Assembly (NCBI GenBank): GCA_018266255.1
Contig: JAFEAT010000003.1
Location: 186,001-250,000, forward strand
Reading direction: 5' to 3'
Source: Cyanobacteria bacterium SZAS-4
GTDB lineage: Bacteria > Cyanobacteriota > Vampirovibrionia > Obscuribacterales > Obscuribacteraceae
Length of the DNA stretch: 64,000 nt
The position numbers and the translations under genes are program-made. The notes under the pieces are model-generated. The model was not told the origin of the DNA and did no database searches. It worked only from the letters and a program-made list of their open reading frames with translations. Below are positions 1-8,816 of this stretch, piece by piece; the stretch's first letter is position 1, and each line of letters starts with the position of its first letter.

Positions 1-569
1 GCCGCTAATTCTTGCAGGTCGGATTCCGAAAGCGTAATCTCTGCAAGCTCTTCGGGGGTCGGCTCGCTTCGGCGTGGTTGCTTGTGAGCTTGAAATCGAT
101 CGCCTTCGCTAACTGCTGGAGTGCCACCGTAATAATGCTTTAAATCGAAACGCATGCCGTTTACTTTCAAGCCCATGCTCTGGGCCGCCATGCGCATCTT
201 GCTCACGATGGCTGGTTTTAAAAGGCTTAGTTCTTGTGCCACGGATGCATCTTTTACAGCAATAACTAAATTGCCTTCATAATCGAGAAAGAGTGGGCGA
301 GATTTGTCGGCGAAAACTTCACCAATCATCAGAGGCCACAAGCTAAGCAGGGCGTGCTCTTTCAGGCGCTTGTCGAGTCCTAACGAGCCCACGAGTTTGG
401 CCAGCACGTTGTCGATCGAGTCAAGCGAACGTTTTCCACGTTTCAACCGCTTCATCGCCGGCCCGTTCGGGTCCAGATCTCTCGGCAGCTCGTCTTTAGA
501 ACCGTTGCCGAAGCGACGGAAGTTACTTTCGTGACTTTCTTGAGGTTTATGAAGATCGTCGTTGCTCAT
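1..569 (-). CDS. DciA/DUF721-family protein, partial at left edge
   Basis: The reading frame is open from an ATG at 567-569 to the window edge, so about 189 residues are visible and the C-terminus is missing. Residues about 48-145 match the DUF721 fold: a helical start (DNVLAKLVGSLGLDKRLKEH), the LWPLMIGEVFADKSRP segment, then LFLDYEGNLVIAVKDASVAQEL. DUF721 includes DciA, the replicative-helicase loader or operator found in most bacteria that lack DnaC/DnaI. The N-terminal 45 residues are charged and probably disordered. After the domain comes a charged tail (SEPTPEELAEITLSESDL). The gene is divergent from the SCP2 gene, and the 188 bp between them should hold both promoters. The family call is good; the DciA role is inferred. 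Confidence 0.8.
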   Translation of the reverse strand, partial: MSNDDLHKPQESHESNFRRFGNGSKDELPRDLDPNGPAMKRLKRGKRSLDSIDNVLAKLVGSLGLDKRLKEHALLSLWPLMIGEVFADKSRPLFLDYEGNLVIAVKDASVAQELSLLKPAIVSKMRMAAQSMGLKVNGMRFDLKHYYGGTPAVSEGDRFQAHKQPRRSEPTPEELAEITLSESDLQELA

Positions 570-757
570 GCTCTCGACATTGGCTGAAATGGCTTCACGT
601 CTTAAAGTTAACAGTTTTAGGCACTTGTAATGCGAGAAACTTTCCTCATTTTGCAGATTGAGTGCGTTATAATCAGCCTGCTTAGCCGGTTTTCAACAAC
701 GGCGACAAATGTCGGTCAGCTTGGCAGAGTCGGCAGTTGGCTGCGTAGACTTCTGAA

Positions 758-1150
758 ATGACCAGACAATTACGCGAATCCCAGGACAACTATGAGGACA
801 ATTCTGTGCCAGCCGCAGAGGTAATCGAAGAACTCCGTAAGCGTTTCAAACCAGAGAATGCGCGCAATCTATCCGCTACATATCTGATCACTGTCAGAGG
901 GCAAGGTGGAGGCTCATGGCTCACCAAAATTTCTGACGGCACGCTAGAAATGACACAACAGGCTCCTGATAGTCCGGCGCAAGCTGATTGCTTGATTTCA
1001 GTCGAAGCTGATGATCTGGAAGAAATTATTGCTGGTCGACTATCTGCAATGACAGCGGCGCTGTCTGGTGTGTTGTCGATCGAAGGCGAGCTGGGGCTGG
1101 CTATGCAGCTGGTGCCTGTGTTTTTCGAAGGGCAGGCGCCTTTTATTTAG
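758..1150 (+). CDS. SCP2 sterol-carrier-like domain protein
   Basis: A 130-residue protein made almost entirely of one SCP2-type domain, residues about 20-128. The visible pattern is an N-terminal helix (EVIEELRKRF), a strand with YLITVRGQGGGSWLTKISDG, then the hallmark ADCLISVEADDLEEIIAGRLSAMTAALSGVLSIEGELGLAMQL split over strand and helix. SCP2 domains bind lipids or other hydrophobic ligands. Bacterial stand-alone versions are mostly of unknown role. There is no signal peptide, so it should be cytoplasmic. The upstream gene is divergent and the downstream aroE gene is convergent, so it is probably monocistronic. Its 3' end runs into a palindromic repeat. Confidence 0.8.
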   Translation: MTRQLRESQDNYEDNSVPAAEVIEELRKRFKPENARNLSATYLITVRGQGGGSWLTKISDGTLEMTQQAPDSPAQADCLISVEADDLEEIIAGRLSAMTAALSGVLSIEGELGLAMQLVPVFFEGQAPFI

Positions 1151-1171
1151 GGCTTTGTTGTCATTCGCGTT

Positions 1172-1196
1172 GAGCCGGCTTGGAAGCCGGCGCTCC
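1172..1196. repeat. REP-like palindrome, copy 1
   Basis: The palindrome GCCGGCTTggAAGCCGGC (1174-1191) is flanked by GAG on the left and GCTCC on the right. It lies between the convergent SCP2 and aroE genes. Related copies with the same core logic (GCCGG-TTTCC-AAACCGGC) occur at 21581-21667 and 47801-47818, also between convergent genes. There is no T-run, so it is not a classical intrinsic terminator. Confidence 0.7.
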
Positions 1197-1217
1197 GTGT
1201 GCAACGATTTGTTGGCA

Positions 1218-2078
1218 TTACATTTGGTGCCCTAGCGCCTGGCGGAATGCTGTGCGGAAAATTCCTATCGGCGGTGACTCTTCGGTCCAGAATTGGAAGG
1301 CTTTGTGGGCCTGGCGGATTAGCATCTCTGCTCCGTCGGCGCTTCGTAAGCCACGTTCTTTTGCGGCAGTGACGACCGCAGTGTCTTCTTGTGTTTTTGA
1401 ATAGACCATATCGAACACTAAGCTCTGCGGATCGAAACGACCTAGAAATTCGTCTAGCCAATCCGGCACAGGCACAGTGCCTTGCCCCATCGGCGTGCTA
1501 TTTACGATGAGCGATATATTGTCTGTCGAACAATCTGACCATGTGGTTCCCTTCAATACGATTCGCCCATCTAAAACTGGTTCGATTTCGCGAGCGACTG
1601 CATTGGCTCTGGCTGCATCTCTTGATACGAGAGCGACACTTTTGAAGCCGAGATTTTTCAGCGCTAGAATGGCCGCTTTGGCCGCACCACCTGTTCCGAT
1701 TATCGCAGCGAACGAACCTTTCGCTTTTCCTGGAATCAGCTCAGCTAGCGCTTCTTCGAACCCGCCAATATCGGTGTTGTGAGCGAGCAAAAAATTCTCT
1801 TCTAAAATCTTCACCGTATTTGATGCCTGAGCTTGAGCAGCCTCTTTCGTATGTCCGCCCGCCATGTGGTAGATAGCATCTTTGTGTGGAATGGTGACGT
1901 TGAATCCGGTGAATCCTTCTGCTGCCATTCGTTCTATTTCGCGTTCTAGATCGGCTGGTGCGATATCTACCAGCTCGTAGGAACCCTCTAGATTGCAGTA
2001 TTTCAAAGCAGCGTTGTGCATCGGTGGCGACAAAGAGTGCGCCACCGGATGTCCAATTAATGCCAATCGGTATTTCAT
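1218..2078 (-). CDS. aroE: Shikimate dehydrogenase (NADP+)
   Basis: A 286-residue, normal-length AroE. It reduces 3-dehydroshikimate to shikimate in the chorismate pathway. The substrate site is seen in HSLSPPMHN (residues 14-22), the catalytic lysine is K66 in NVTIPHKD, and the paired aspartate is D103 in HNTDIGG. The Rossmann loop GTGGAAKA spans residues 128-135, followed by VSRD, and the C-terminal DMVYSKTQEDT and GAEMLIRQAHKAF motifs are intact. It is the last gene of a minus-strand run with 31-35 bp gaps (TonB-like, ExbB, ExbD, AroE), so it is probably co-transcribed with the energy-transducing genes. That partnership is unusual and looks like operon convenience rather than a shared pathway. 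Confidence 0.97.
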   Translation of the reverse strand: MKYRLALIGHPVAHSLSPPMHNAALKYCNLEGSYELVDIAPADLEREIERMAAEGFTGFNVTIPHKDAIYHMAGGHTKEAAQAQASNTVKILEENFLLAHNTDIGGFEEALAELIPGKAKGSFAAIIGTGGAAKAAILALKNLGFKSVALVSRDAARANAVAREIEPVLDGRIVLKGTTWSDCSTDNISLIVNSTPMGQGTVPVPDWLDEFLGRFDPQSLVFDMVYSKTQEDTAVVTAAKERGLRSADGAEMLIRQAHKAFQFWTEESPPIGIFRTAFRQALGHQM

Positions 2079-2109
2079 TGGAGTTTAGTTATGGCTGCCT
2101 GGATGGAGT

Positions 2110-2535
2110 TTAGTAACTGCTTGCCTGAATAGTGGCAACGCGCATGCGCTTGACGCCTGCTTCTGCAGCAGCTTGCATGACTGCCACCACTTGTTTCTCT
2201 TTCGAGTCACCGTCGGCGTTGACCGTACACGGCACCTCTTTGTTTCCAAGTTTGACGATGATTTCTTTGATTTTCTCGCTGATCACCGAAGGCTCGGTGC
2301 TGTTGACAAAGTTGCCGTTGATAGCAATCTGTCCTTGCTTGTCGATGTCTATAAAAATTCCTTTACTCTCATCAACTTTCTTAGCATTTTTCGTTTCTGG
2401 CGGCTTGATCTTCAAGTCAGACTTGTCAATAAGGGGCGCAATCAAAATCATGATTACGAGCAGCACGAGGAACACGTCTGTTAATGGCGTGACGTTGATT
2501 TCGGTGAATACTTCACCGGCGCTTCCCATCGACAT
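2110..2535 (-). CDS. exbD: ExbD/TolR-family proton-channel subunit
   Basis: A 141-residue ExbD/TolR protein: a short cytoplasmic start, one membrane helix at about 17-38, then a periplasmic domain. The conserved proton-pathway aspartate is D20 in NVTPLTDVFLVLLVIMIL. The C-terminal part (IDKQGQIAINGNFV, VNADGDSKEKQVVAVMQAAAEAGVKRM) is the usual periplasmic TolR-like fold. With ExbB just upstream (31 bp gap) it should form the proton-driven complex that energises a TonB-type or Tol-type protein across the periplasm. The TonB-like partner is encoded at the start of the same operon. TolR rather than ExbD cannot be excluded from sequence alone, but the neighbour favours ExbD. Confidence 0.93.
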   Translation of the reverse strand: MSMGSAGEVFTEINVTPLTDVFLVLLVIMILIAPLIDKSDLKIKPPETKNAKKVDESKGIFIDIDKQGQIAINGNFVNSTEPSVISEKIKEIIVKLGNKEVPCTVNADGDSKEKQVVAVMQAAAEAGVKRMRVATIQASSY

Positions 2536-2566
2536 AGTTGCACCCTCCTCGTCTCAGTAGATCTCT

Positions 2567-3202
2567 CTAGTGAGCGTGACCTTCTGTACCGACGAAGCTG
2601 AGGAAAAGCAGCTTGAGCAGCAGGAAGTCATCGTTGAACCCCTTCACTGTGTTGGTGTAGAGGTTGTTGAAGATAACTGCCAAAATCGAAACAACGAGAC
2701 CATAACCTGTTGCAATCAGAGCTTTAGCAACCCCGGTTACTACAACAGGGGTGCCACCACCGGCGACGCCCAATTGGTCTAGCGTGAAAATAACCCCGAC
2801 CACTGTTCCGAACAGTCCGATGAACGGGCAGGTGGCGCCAATCGTACCCAAAACTACTAAGTGTCTTTCGAGTTTTCTTGTCACCAATCCGACTGTGATG
2901 TCGAACGCTTTCGAGAAGTCTTCTTTCTGTTCTGCCATCAAACGCACGCCTTCTTCGGCGACCTCACCGACAACACCACCGAGGCGGCTGCATGTCTGTT
3001 GCGCTTTCTGCAATTGTTGGCTCTCCAACTCGCGTTGCAGCTGGTGAATAAATTGAGTAACGTCACGGCGATTTTTCTGGTAGTACAGATATCGCTCAAT
3101 CATCACAGCTGCAGTTGCGACCGAACACAAAGTAATAGGAATGGAAGCGAACCAGTCAGTCATCATGAACTGAATAAAGTAAGTGAAGAATTTGCTTTCC
3201 AT
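2567..3202 (-). CDS. exbB: ExbB/TolQ/MotA-family proton-channel protein
   Basis: A 211-residue MotA/TolQ/ExbB channel subunit. Membrane helices are visible near residues 12-35, 113-140 and 152-178. The hallmark runs LGTIGATCPFIGLFGTVVGV through to GGTPVVVTGVAKALIATGYG and then LVVSILAVIFNNLYT, including the Thr/Gly-rich transmembrane faces of the family. A cytoplasmic helical segment (residues 40-110) is rich in Gln and Glu. It sits between the TonB-like gene (35 bp upstream) and exbD (31 bp downstream), so it is the pentameric channel part of an ExbB-ExbD-TonB motor in the inner membrane. Confidence 0.95.
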   Translation of the reverse strand: MESKFFTYFIQFMMTDWFASIPITLCSVATAAVMIERYLYYQKNRRDVTQFIHQLQRELESQQLQKAQQTCSRLGGVVGEVAEEGVRLMAEQKEDFSKAFDITVGLVTRKLERHLVVLGTIGATCPFIGLFGTVVGVIFTLDQLGVAGGGTPVVVTGVAKALIATGYGLVVSILAVIFNNLYTNTVKGFNDDFLLLKLLFLSFVGTEGHAH

Positions 3203-3237
3203 TTTCTCTCCTGAGTGCTGCGAACGAAATGAGTTTA

Positions 3238-4854
3238 TCAGAACGAACGGAAGGTGCCGTGTCCACCGCCGCTGAATACGTTGTAATCAAACGTGAATTG
3301 GATATCTACGTCGTCGCTGGCGCCTGCAGGCAGTGGTCTGAAGGGGGCCGCGTTTTCAACAGCTTTGAGGGCTGCCTGGTCGGCAATCGCTACGCCAGAT
3401 GAGTGATCGAGTCTCAAGTTGGAGAGCTCGCCGCCTCTGTGAACTTTGAAGATGACCACGACTCTCTTGGATTCATTACCTTTCGGTGGAAACCAAGCGC
3501 GTTTGATTCTTCTTTGCAGGTCAGCCATGTAGGGTCCGAAGTCCACGTCGGCTTGTGCTGCAACAGATGGTCTGCCATTTGGCTTGTCATTGGCATCAGG
3601 ATTTCCCTTGACGCCTTCGCCGCCGCCACCACCAGTGGGTCGTGGAACGCTCGGCGCGACAGCGATTGGACCGCCACCAGCTGAACCGCCGCCACCACTT
3701 CTGCCGACTCGGCTAGGTGCTGGAGCTGCTGTAGGACCGGTTCCACCACCTCTTGTGGGGGCTCCGCCGCCTGCGATAGGTGAAGGAGAAGGAGGTCCAC
3801 CGCCAGCCGCGCCTGAGCCCGTAGACATCGGTGCAGGTGCTGGTGCAGAAGTCGAACCGTGTCCAGGACCGGCTCCAATTCTTGGTGTTGGTGAAATCGA
3901 TGGTCCGCCGCCATGAGCTATTGCCAATGGAGATGGTGATGGAGACGGGCTTGGTGATGGAGATGCAGAAGGATGTGCGAAAGGCGTAGGCGTTGGCATA
4001 GCCATCGGCTTAGGCGTTGGAGTAGGTGTTGGAGTCGGTGACGGCGATGGTGTCGGGCTTGGATGCGGCGACGGAGTCGGCGCCGGGTGCGGAGAAGGAG
4101 GTGTTGGAGTAGGATGTGGCGACGGTTGCGGCGTCGGTTTTGGCGACGGAGTCGGTGTAGGTTTCGGCGTCGGCGCTGCTTTTTCTGGTGTTGGTTTTGC
4201 CGCAGGAGCCGCTTTGCTAGGTGCTTTCGGTGCCGGTGAAGGAGCGGTTACGGGTTTGGTGGCGTCATGCTTTCCGGAGTTTTCAGAGTTCTTCTCAGCC
4301 TTCCTGCGTGAGATGACTTTCTTCTCGACCGGTGGTTGATTTTGAATGAATTCGATGTCGGTGATTTGTTGCTTCGGTGGAGGCGGAACAAGGAAGAAGA
4401 ATGCCAGAACGAAGAAGCAAAACATGAACGAGACATGCAACAGATAGCTTCCACTGGTCGCTTCTGACATAGCCATGACGTATTCGGGATATATTCGTCT
4501 GCGTTGAAGCAAGGCTGCGTGGTCATATGCATCGCGAATGGCGAATGCGACGAAGGATAAGAACAGACCGAGAACAACGAGTGAAGCCGGACTTCCCATG
4601 TGCACTTGCGCAATAGATGTAACGAGTTCGCGGTTTGGCTTCATATGATTGCTGATGCCGAACTCAACCAACCCTCTTAGAATCGGGTCGGTAAAAAGAA
4701 GAATCAAGAAAACTGCGAAGTTGATTGCTGCTACGCCGAGGAACAGCATTCCTTTTCGCTGCTCTCCGTTGTAAAGCTGACCAAAGCCTGGAATGATCGA
4801 CAACATGGCTGCCATGTTCGGATCTTTGGCTGAATGCGCTGAAGTGCTAGTCAT
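3238..4854 (-). CDS. TonB-like protein with polytopic N-terminal membrane domain
   Basis: A 538-residue protein that heads the operon with exbB, exbD and aroE. The C-terminal 90 residues (from [16 protein letters not shown] to [11 protein letters not shown]) are a TonB C-terminal domain, the part that contacts outer-membrane transporters. Residues about 165-430 are an extreme Pro-rich spacer of PTP/PSP repeats and then Gly/Pro-rich sequence, long enough to span the periplasm. The N-terminus is unusual. Instead of one anchor helix it has about four hydrophobic segments, starting with [18 protein letters not shown], which resembles TM2/DUF5683-type small membrane domains, and ending at [18 protein letters not shown]. 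The role as energy transducer is inferred from the C-terminus and neighbours. Confidence 0.85.
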   Translation of the reverse strand: MTSTSAHSAKDPNMAAMLSIIPGFGQLYNGEQRKGMLFLGVAAINFAVFLILLFTDPILRGLVEFGISNHMKPNRELVTSIAQVHMGSPASLVVLGLFLSFVAFAIRDAYDHAALLQRRRIYPEYVMAMSEATSGSYLLHVSFMFCFFVLAFFFLVPPPPKQQITDIEFIQNQPPVEKKVISRRKAEKNSENSGKHDATKPVTAPSPAPKAPSKAAPAAKPTPEKAAPTPKPTPTPSPKPTPQPSPHPTPTPPSPHPAPTPSPHPSPTPSPSPTPTPTPTPKPMAMPTPTPFAHPSASPSPSPSPSPSPLAIAHGGGPSISPTPRIGAGPGHGSTSAPAPAPMSTGSGAAGGGPPSPSPIAGGGAPTRGGGTGPTAAPAPSRVGRSGGGGSAGGGPIAVAPSVPRPTGGGGGEGVKGNPDANDKPNGRPSVAAQADVDFGPYMADLQRRIKRAWFPPKGNESKRVVVIFKVHRGGELSNLRLDHSSGVAIADQAALKAVENAAPFRPLPAGASDDVDIQFTFDYNVFSGGGHGTFRSF

Positions 4855-5068
4855 TTCTGAGATGATTTCCCGCTGTTGTGTATGGAAAACATAGGCGACG
4901 CCACATGTCGGGTCCGTTCTCCAACCATCCTGCCCAAACTAACCAAATCTGGCATCTCAGCTCGGTTTGTACTACTAAATCCAATCAAGAAAACAAGCAG
5001 TCATCTTGTCCGGGGATAAGCTATGCAGCAAGCTGCTCGACTTATCTTCGTCGATCAATAACTGGTTG

Positions 5069-5077
5069 AGTATATCA
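5069..5077 (-). promoter_or_regulatory. Candidate extended -10 promoter for the TonB-like operon
   Basis: On the minus strand this reads TGATATACT, an extended -10 (TGn plus TATACT). No good -35 box is visible at 16-18 bp. It would give a 5' leader of roughly 205 nt before the start codon at 4854. Confidence 0.35.
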
Positions 5078-5112
5078 TAGATGGATCGGCTAGCTCGGTC
5101 TGGGACTGTCAT

Positions 5113-5183
5113 TGATGCGTTTCTGCTGAACTTTGCTGAGAACCAGGTTACCCAAAGTTCAATTTACCGCTTTTGACGCATCA
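5113..5183. repeat. Nested inverted repeat, possible structured RNA
   Basis: Outer arms TGATGCGT (5113-5120) and ACGCATCA (5176-5183) enclose inner arms GAACTTTG (5128-5135) and CAAAGTTC (5153-5160). Both are perfect 8-bp complements in the right order, so a two-stem fold with internal loops is possible on either strand. No coding frame uses it. Confidence 0.5.
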
Positions 5184-5281
5184 GCGCTTCAGGGTTTCCC
5201 CTGAATAGTTAGAAAAACATTGCCGTCTGGTCGTTAAATCGAGTAGCTTCGCTGCACTAAGCGGGAAGGTAAACCTTCGTT

Positions 5282-6397
5282 CTACATCATTGGCATGCGA
5301 AGAGCTTCTGCCAACTCAATCTTCAGTTCGTCGCCAGGTCTGACGTCGACTTTTTTACCTTTCTTGGCGCAGAGAATAGCCACGCCTACTGCGATACCGA
5401 TGCCGGCACCCAGGGCCATTGCTGTGCCTTTACCCATGCCATTCGAATTGTTCGTGCCATTGTTGTTCGTATTGTTATTGGTGTTGTTGCTGTTTGATTT
5501 GCCTGCAACCAGACCGATCAGAGAGCCTGCCAGTACCGGCAACATAACTGTTCCGCCATCCATCGCATAGTCTTTGAGACCACGTTTGGCGTGCACAACG
5601 CCACCATGTGCCACCAGGTTTGCTACCAGTGGAATGGAGCGGTTGTCTGGTGTGGTGACCGTGTCGAACTTGAGTGCAACCGACCCGCTGCGATTTAAAT
5701 GCTTAGGTGAGTTGAGCTGGGCAATTCTGCCTTTTATGATCGATCCGGCTGGCACCACAATGGCACCATCGATGGTTAAGTCTTCAGAAGTTCTCGCGGC
5801 AAATTCGTCGCCTTCCTGGCTGGTGTCGCTATCGACTGCAGTATCCATAATGATTGGAATTTTGGTCTGAGCAGGCACTTCACGAACGTAACCTTGCAAC
5901 ACTTGCTTGTCAGCTTTTGCTGTCGTTGGTGCTACTTCTTGCTTGTCACCACCAGTGGTGTCGAATGCCGAGGCTGCTGGAGTTTCTGTGGTTGTGGTCG
6001 TTTCGCTCGCTGTCGATGCAGCTGGAGTAGGAGCGGTATCGGTATCGGCAGTGGTGCTAGTAGTCGGCGCCGCCGTCATTGGCTCTTCTTTTGTAAGTTC
6101 TGGTTTTGATTCCGTTACAGTTGTTGATTCGTTACTTTTATCAGCAGTTGCAGTTTCGGACGCTAAAGGTGCAGTGGCAGCTTCAGCAGGCGCTGCTGCT
6201 GCTGGATCGGAAGCTTCGGTGGCTGTGGATGGTTCGACTTTGGCAGGAACTTCATCTGCTTTCGGTGCAGCAGTGGTCGCGCCATCCGGACTGTAGATCT
6301 TAAAGTTGAGCTGAGAGTCGCTTGCCGCGAATGCCAGCGGCATTGAGCCTGCTGAAAGAAGAACGCTCAGTGCTATAGGAAGAAAGCCACGGGTCAT
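5282..6397 (-). CDS. Secreted protein with TrbI-like domain, unknown function
   Basis: A 371-residue protein with a Sec signal peptide (residues 1-24, ending SMPLAFA). Residues 25-165 are Ala/Thr/Glu-rich low complexity. Residues about 165-280 form the only globular part: VPAQTKIPIIMDTAVDSDTS, GAIVVPAGSIIKGRIAQLNSP and SVALKFDTVTTPDNRSIPLV. This is reminiscent of the beta-barrel domain of TrbI/VirB10-type proteins. A glycine-rich hydrophobic hairpin flanks an Asn-rich stretch (13 of about 20 residues are Asn), and the end (VRPGDELKIELAEAL) resembles the closing strand of that fold. No secretion-system genes are nearby, so a type IV secretion role is not supported. It is probably a periplasmic or envelope protein. 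Confidence 0.7.
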   Translation of the reverse strand: MTRGFLPIALSVLLSAGSMPLAFAASDSQLNFKIYSPDGATTAAPKADEVPAKVEPSTATEASDPAAAAPAEAATAPLASETATADKSNESTTVTESKPELTKEEPMTAAPTTSTTADTDTAPTPAASTASETTTTTETPAASAFDTTGGDKQEVAPTTAKADKQVLQGYVREVPAQTKIPIIMDTAVDSDTSQEGDEFAARTSEDLTIDGAIVVPAGSIIKGRIAQLNSPKHLNRSGSVALKFDTVTTPDNRSIPLVANLVAHGGVVHAKRGLKDYAMDGGTVMLPVLAGSLIGLVAGKSNSNNTNNNTNNNGTNNSNGMGKGTAMALGAGIGIAVGVAILCAKKGKKVDVRPGDELKIELAEALRMPMM

Positions 6398-6610
6398 TTA
6401 TTATCTCCAGTTCATCGTCGAATCGTAATCGCTCAGACTATGGTTCAAGCCAACTCTTGGGCATTTCTCGAAGGAGGTCAAGCGGATTGAGTAGCCCAGC
6501 ATACCATGGCGTTTTAGTTAAACAATTAGCGGATTTTGAGAAATCAATAGGACGATCTTATTACTGTGACATTTGAATGGTCGATTGCATTACACTTATG
6601 TAGAGGTATT

Positions 6611-6639
6611 TTGACCGTTCCGCGTCGTCGCGGTGTACT
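6611..6639 (+). promoter_or_regulatory. Candidate sigma-70 promoter
   Basis: TTGACC (6611-6616) and TGTACT (6634-6639) are separated by exactly 17 bp and lie 57 bp before the GTG start of the zinc-ribbon/LRSPLL protein. The -35 box is near consensus and the -10 box is moderate. Confidence 0.5.
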
Positions 6640-6695
6640 GTAGTTACAGCGAGCAGGTTAGATGCTTTTGATTTTTAGTCGGGAGAGTTAACGAA

Positions 6696-8660
6696 GTGAT
6701 TGAATGCCCCATTTGCCACGTGATGAACGAAGAGCAAGCTCATTTCTGTTCGGAATGTGGTCAAAGGTTTGCTCCGGCGGCGCCGCAGCCAACTTTCCAG
6801 AACCCAAACGCTTCCGCGCCAGATCCAGTTTTCCCAAGTTTTTCGCCTTCTGATAAGTCGCAATTTCCGCAACCACAGGCGGTTCAGGACTATCAGCAGT
6901 CGAGCAATTTCAATGCGCCTTCTACCTCGCCGCCACCTCAAGATTTCGGCGGACAGCCGCAGCAGCCTGCCTTCAACGCGCCGCAGCCAGCATTCAACCC
7001 GCCACAGACCCCTGCGTTCAATCCTCCCCAGCCGCAGTCGGCACCACCATCTTTCGATGCACCGCGGCAGAATTTCGATGCTCCGCAGCAACCTGCCTTC
7101 AATCCACCGCAGACTCCAGCGTTTAACCCACCCCAGTCGGCCAACTTCAATTCACCGTCTGAAACTCCTTCCTTTAATACACCGCAGGATGCCCAATCAA
7201 AGACTTTTCCTCCTGAGCCGGAAGCGCCTTCAACACCACCGCTGCCTGCGCGTCCGAAGTTGCACTCACCTCTCTTCGACGGTCCTGATGAGCCAGATTC
7301 GAGACCCCAGGCCCCTAAATCTGTTGGTGGGTTTGGCGGACTGAACAAGCCTAAAGGCTTACGCTCACCGCTTTTAGGCGAAGACGACAGTGAAGCCGAA
7401 CCGCCAAAACCTCGCTCTGGCGGCTTGCGTTCACCGTTATTGCGTGGCGAAGACGATCCAGATCATCCGCAACGTGGCAAGGGTAGCCAGCGCAACCAGA
7501 TCTTGCCTCCAGATAACGACCCTCCAGCGCCAACTTCAGGTAAAGGAAAGGGCGGATTGCGCTCACCTCTGCTTGGTGCGTCAGATGATGATTTCGTGCC
7601 GCAACCAAAACCTGTAAAACCGCCAAAAGGGCTGCCAGCATCACGTCCAGCTAGTAGCAGTCATTTGCGTTCGCCACTTTTAGGTGGCGTTGATGACTAC
7701 GAAGGCGACGACGACGATGATGATTTGCCGCCAGTGCCAGGCAAGACAGCGTTTCCGCACCGTCGCCCAGCCAAAGACAATGCAAATGCTGGAGCACCTG
7801 AATCTTCCGACCAGACTAGCTCTGGGAGATTTCCTGGCAAGAGCGGCGGACTTAGATCGCCATTACTGGGTGCATCAGATGTAGATGACCTTCCATCGCG
7901 TCCAACTGGTGGTGGCAGACAACGTTTGCATTCGCCGATCATGGATGGACCTGGTGGTGGTTCGCAAAATTTTGATTCAGATTACGACGAACCTTATTAT
8001 GAAGAAATAGACGATCCAAATGTTTTGCGATCGCCTTTGCTGGCAGCTCGATCTAAGCATGTCGCGCCAACTCCACCGACACCGCCTGCACCAGTGGAGC
8101 CACCAGCGCCGCCACCAGCAAAAATTGTCACTCCGCAGGCACCACCGGCGCAACCACCTGCTGCCTTCCCTTCAACAAATTCATTTTCAGAGCCATCAGC
8201 TCAACCGGAATTTCGTGACAGAGGATTTCCACCCGCTCCACAACCACCAGGTGATATGTGGCGCGAGCGCGGATTCAACGATTCACGAGGCCCAGAGCCG
8301 AAAGCAGTCACTCCGACGCCGATTGCACCATCGTCACCACCTGAGGTGGCACCAAGTATAAAAGAAAGTTCACCTTCCCCTCCTTTACGTCGGTCGTCAA
8401 GATCGGGGCTGCTTGGTGGCGCATCTGATGACATCGATGACCAGCCGATAAATAATTATCGCAATTCTCCGCCTCCTAATCCTTTGCCGGCGATGCTTTT
8501 GTTGATCTGTTGCATCGTCTCTATTCCGGCAAAGCTCTGGTACATGAGCATCATGAGTGCATCAATGATGGCCAATCCAGGATTTCTCTTTGAAGAAGTC
8601 ATGCAATTGCTTTTGTTGCTTGCGTTAATATTCTTTGCCGCGACCGCTGCCAAGAGGTGA
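6696..8660 (+). CDS. Zinc-ribbon membrane protein with LRSPLL repeats
   Basis: A 654-residue protein starting at GTG (6696), with GGGAGA at 6681-6686. It opens with a double-CxxC zinc ribbon (CPICHVMNEEQAHFCSECG, residues 4-22). Residues 30-170 are Pro/Gln/Asn-rich with repeated PAFNPPQ-type units. From about residue 188 a short motif L(R/H)SP(L/I)(L/M/F) followed by Gly/Asp-rich sequence recurs eight times: LHSPLF, LRSPLL five times, LHSPIM, then LRSPLL again. A degenerate ninth copy reads SGLLGGASDD. The linkers are acidic or Pro-rich and look disordered. Two hydrophobic helices close the protein (about residues 605-650). I do not recognise the family. The architecture suggests a membrane-tethered scaffold with many identical peptide docking sites facing the cytoplasm. 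The function is unknown. Confidence 0.8.
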   Translation: MIECPICHVMNEEQAHFCSECGQRFAPAAPQPTFQNPNASAPDPVFPSFSPSDKSQFPQPQAVQDYQQSSNFNAPSTSPPPQDFGGQPQQPAFNAPQPAFNPPQTPAFNPPQPQSAPPSFDAPRQNFDAPQQPAFNPPQTPAFNPPQSANFNSPSETPSFNTPQDAQSKTFPPEPEAPSTPPLPARPKLHSPLFDGPDEPDSRPQAPKSVGGFGGLNKPKGLRSPLLGEDDSEAEPPKPRSGGLRSPLLRGEDDPDHPQRGKGSQRNQILPPDNDPPAPTSGKGKGGLRSPLLGASDDDFVPQPKPVKPPKGLPASRPASSSHLRSPLLGGVDDYEGDDDDDDLPPVPGKTAFPHRRPAKDNANAGAPESSDQTSSGRFPGKSGGLRSPLLGASDVDDLPSRPTGGGRQRLHSPIMDGPGGGSQNFDSDYDEPYYEEIDDPNVLRSPLLAARSKHVAPTPPTPPAPVEPPAPPPAKIVTPQAPPAQPPAAFPSTNSFSEPSAQPEFRDRGFPPAPQPPGDMWRERGFNDSRGPEPKAVTPTPIAPSSPPEVAPSIKESSPSPPLRRSSRSGLLGGASDDIDDQPINNYRNSPPPNPLPAMLLLICCIVSIPAKLWYMSIMSASMMANPGFLFEEVMQLLLLLALIFFAATAAKR

Positions 8661-8816
8661 TGCTTGGCATCGCTACAATCGGTACCCAGATAGTCATACA
8701 GGCGCTATCTGAGCCGTTTTCACATTGGCAAAAGGTAACTTTCAAAGAGGAACGTGCATGGTATAGTTTGTCTGGCTTAAAAGGCGCGCTTATCACTTTC
8801 GAAAGGTTACTCACTG

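Larger units (their letters stand above)
4855..5281. other. Intergenic region with structured repeats
   Basis: A 427-bp gene-free stretch between two minus-strand genes. It holds the probable promoter of the TonB-like operon near 5069-5077, a nested inverted repeat at 5113-5183, and a hairpin TTCAGGGtttcCCCTGAA near 5188-5205. No convincing open frame is seen on either strand. Confidence 0.6.

Noticed and set aside
3414..3914. A 166-codon frame inside the TonB-like gene
   Set aside because: Same strand but shifted frame in the low-complexity region; only a by-product of Pro/Gly codon repeats.
5282..6397. Type IV secretion (TrbI/VirB10) component
   Set aside because: The domain resembles TrbI but no other secretion or conjugation gene is in the window.
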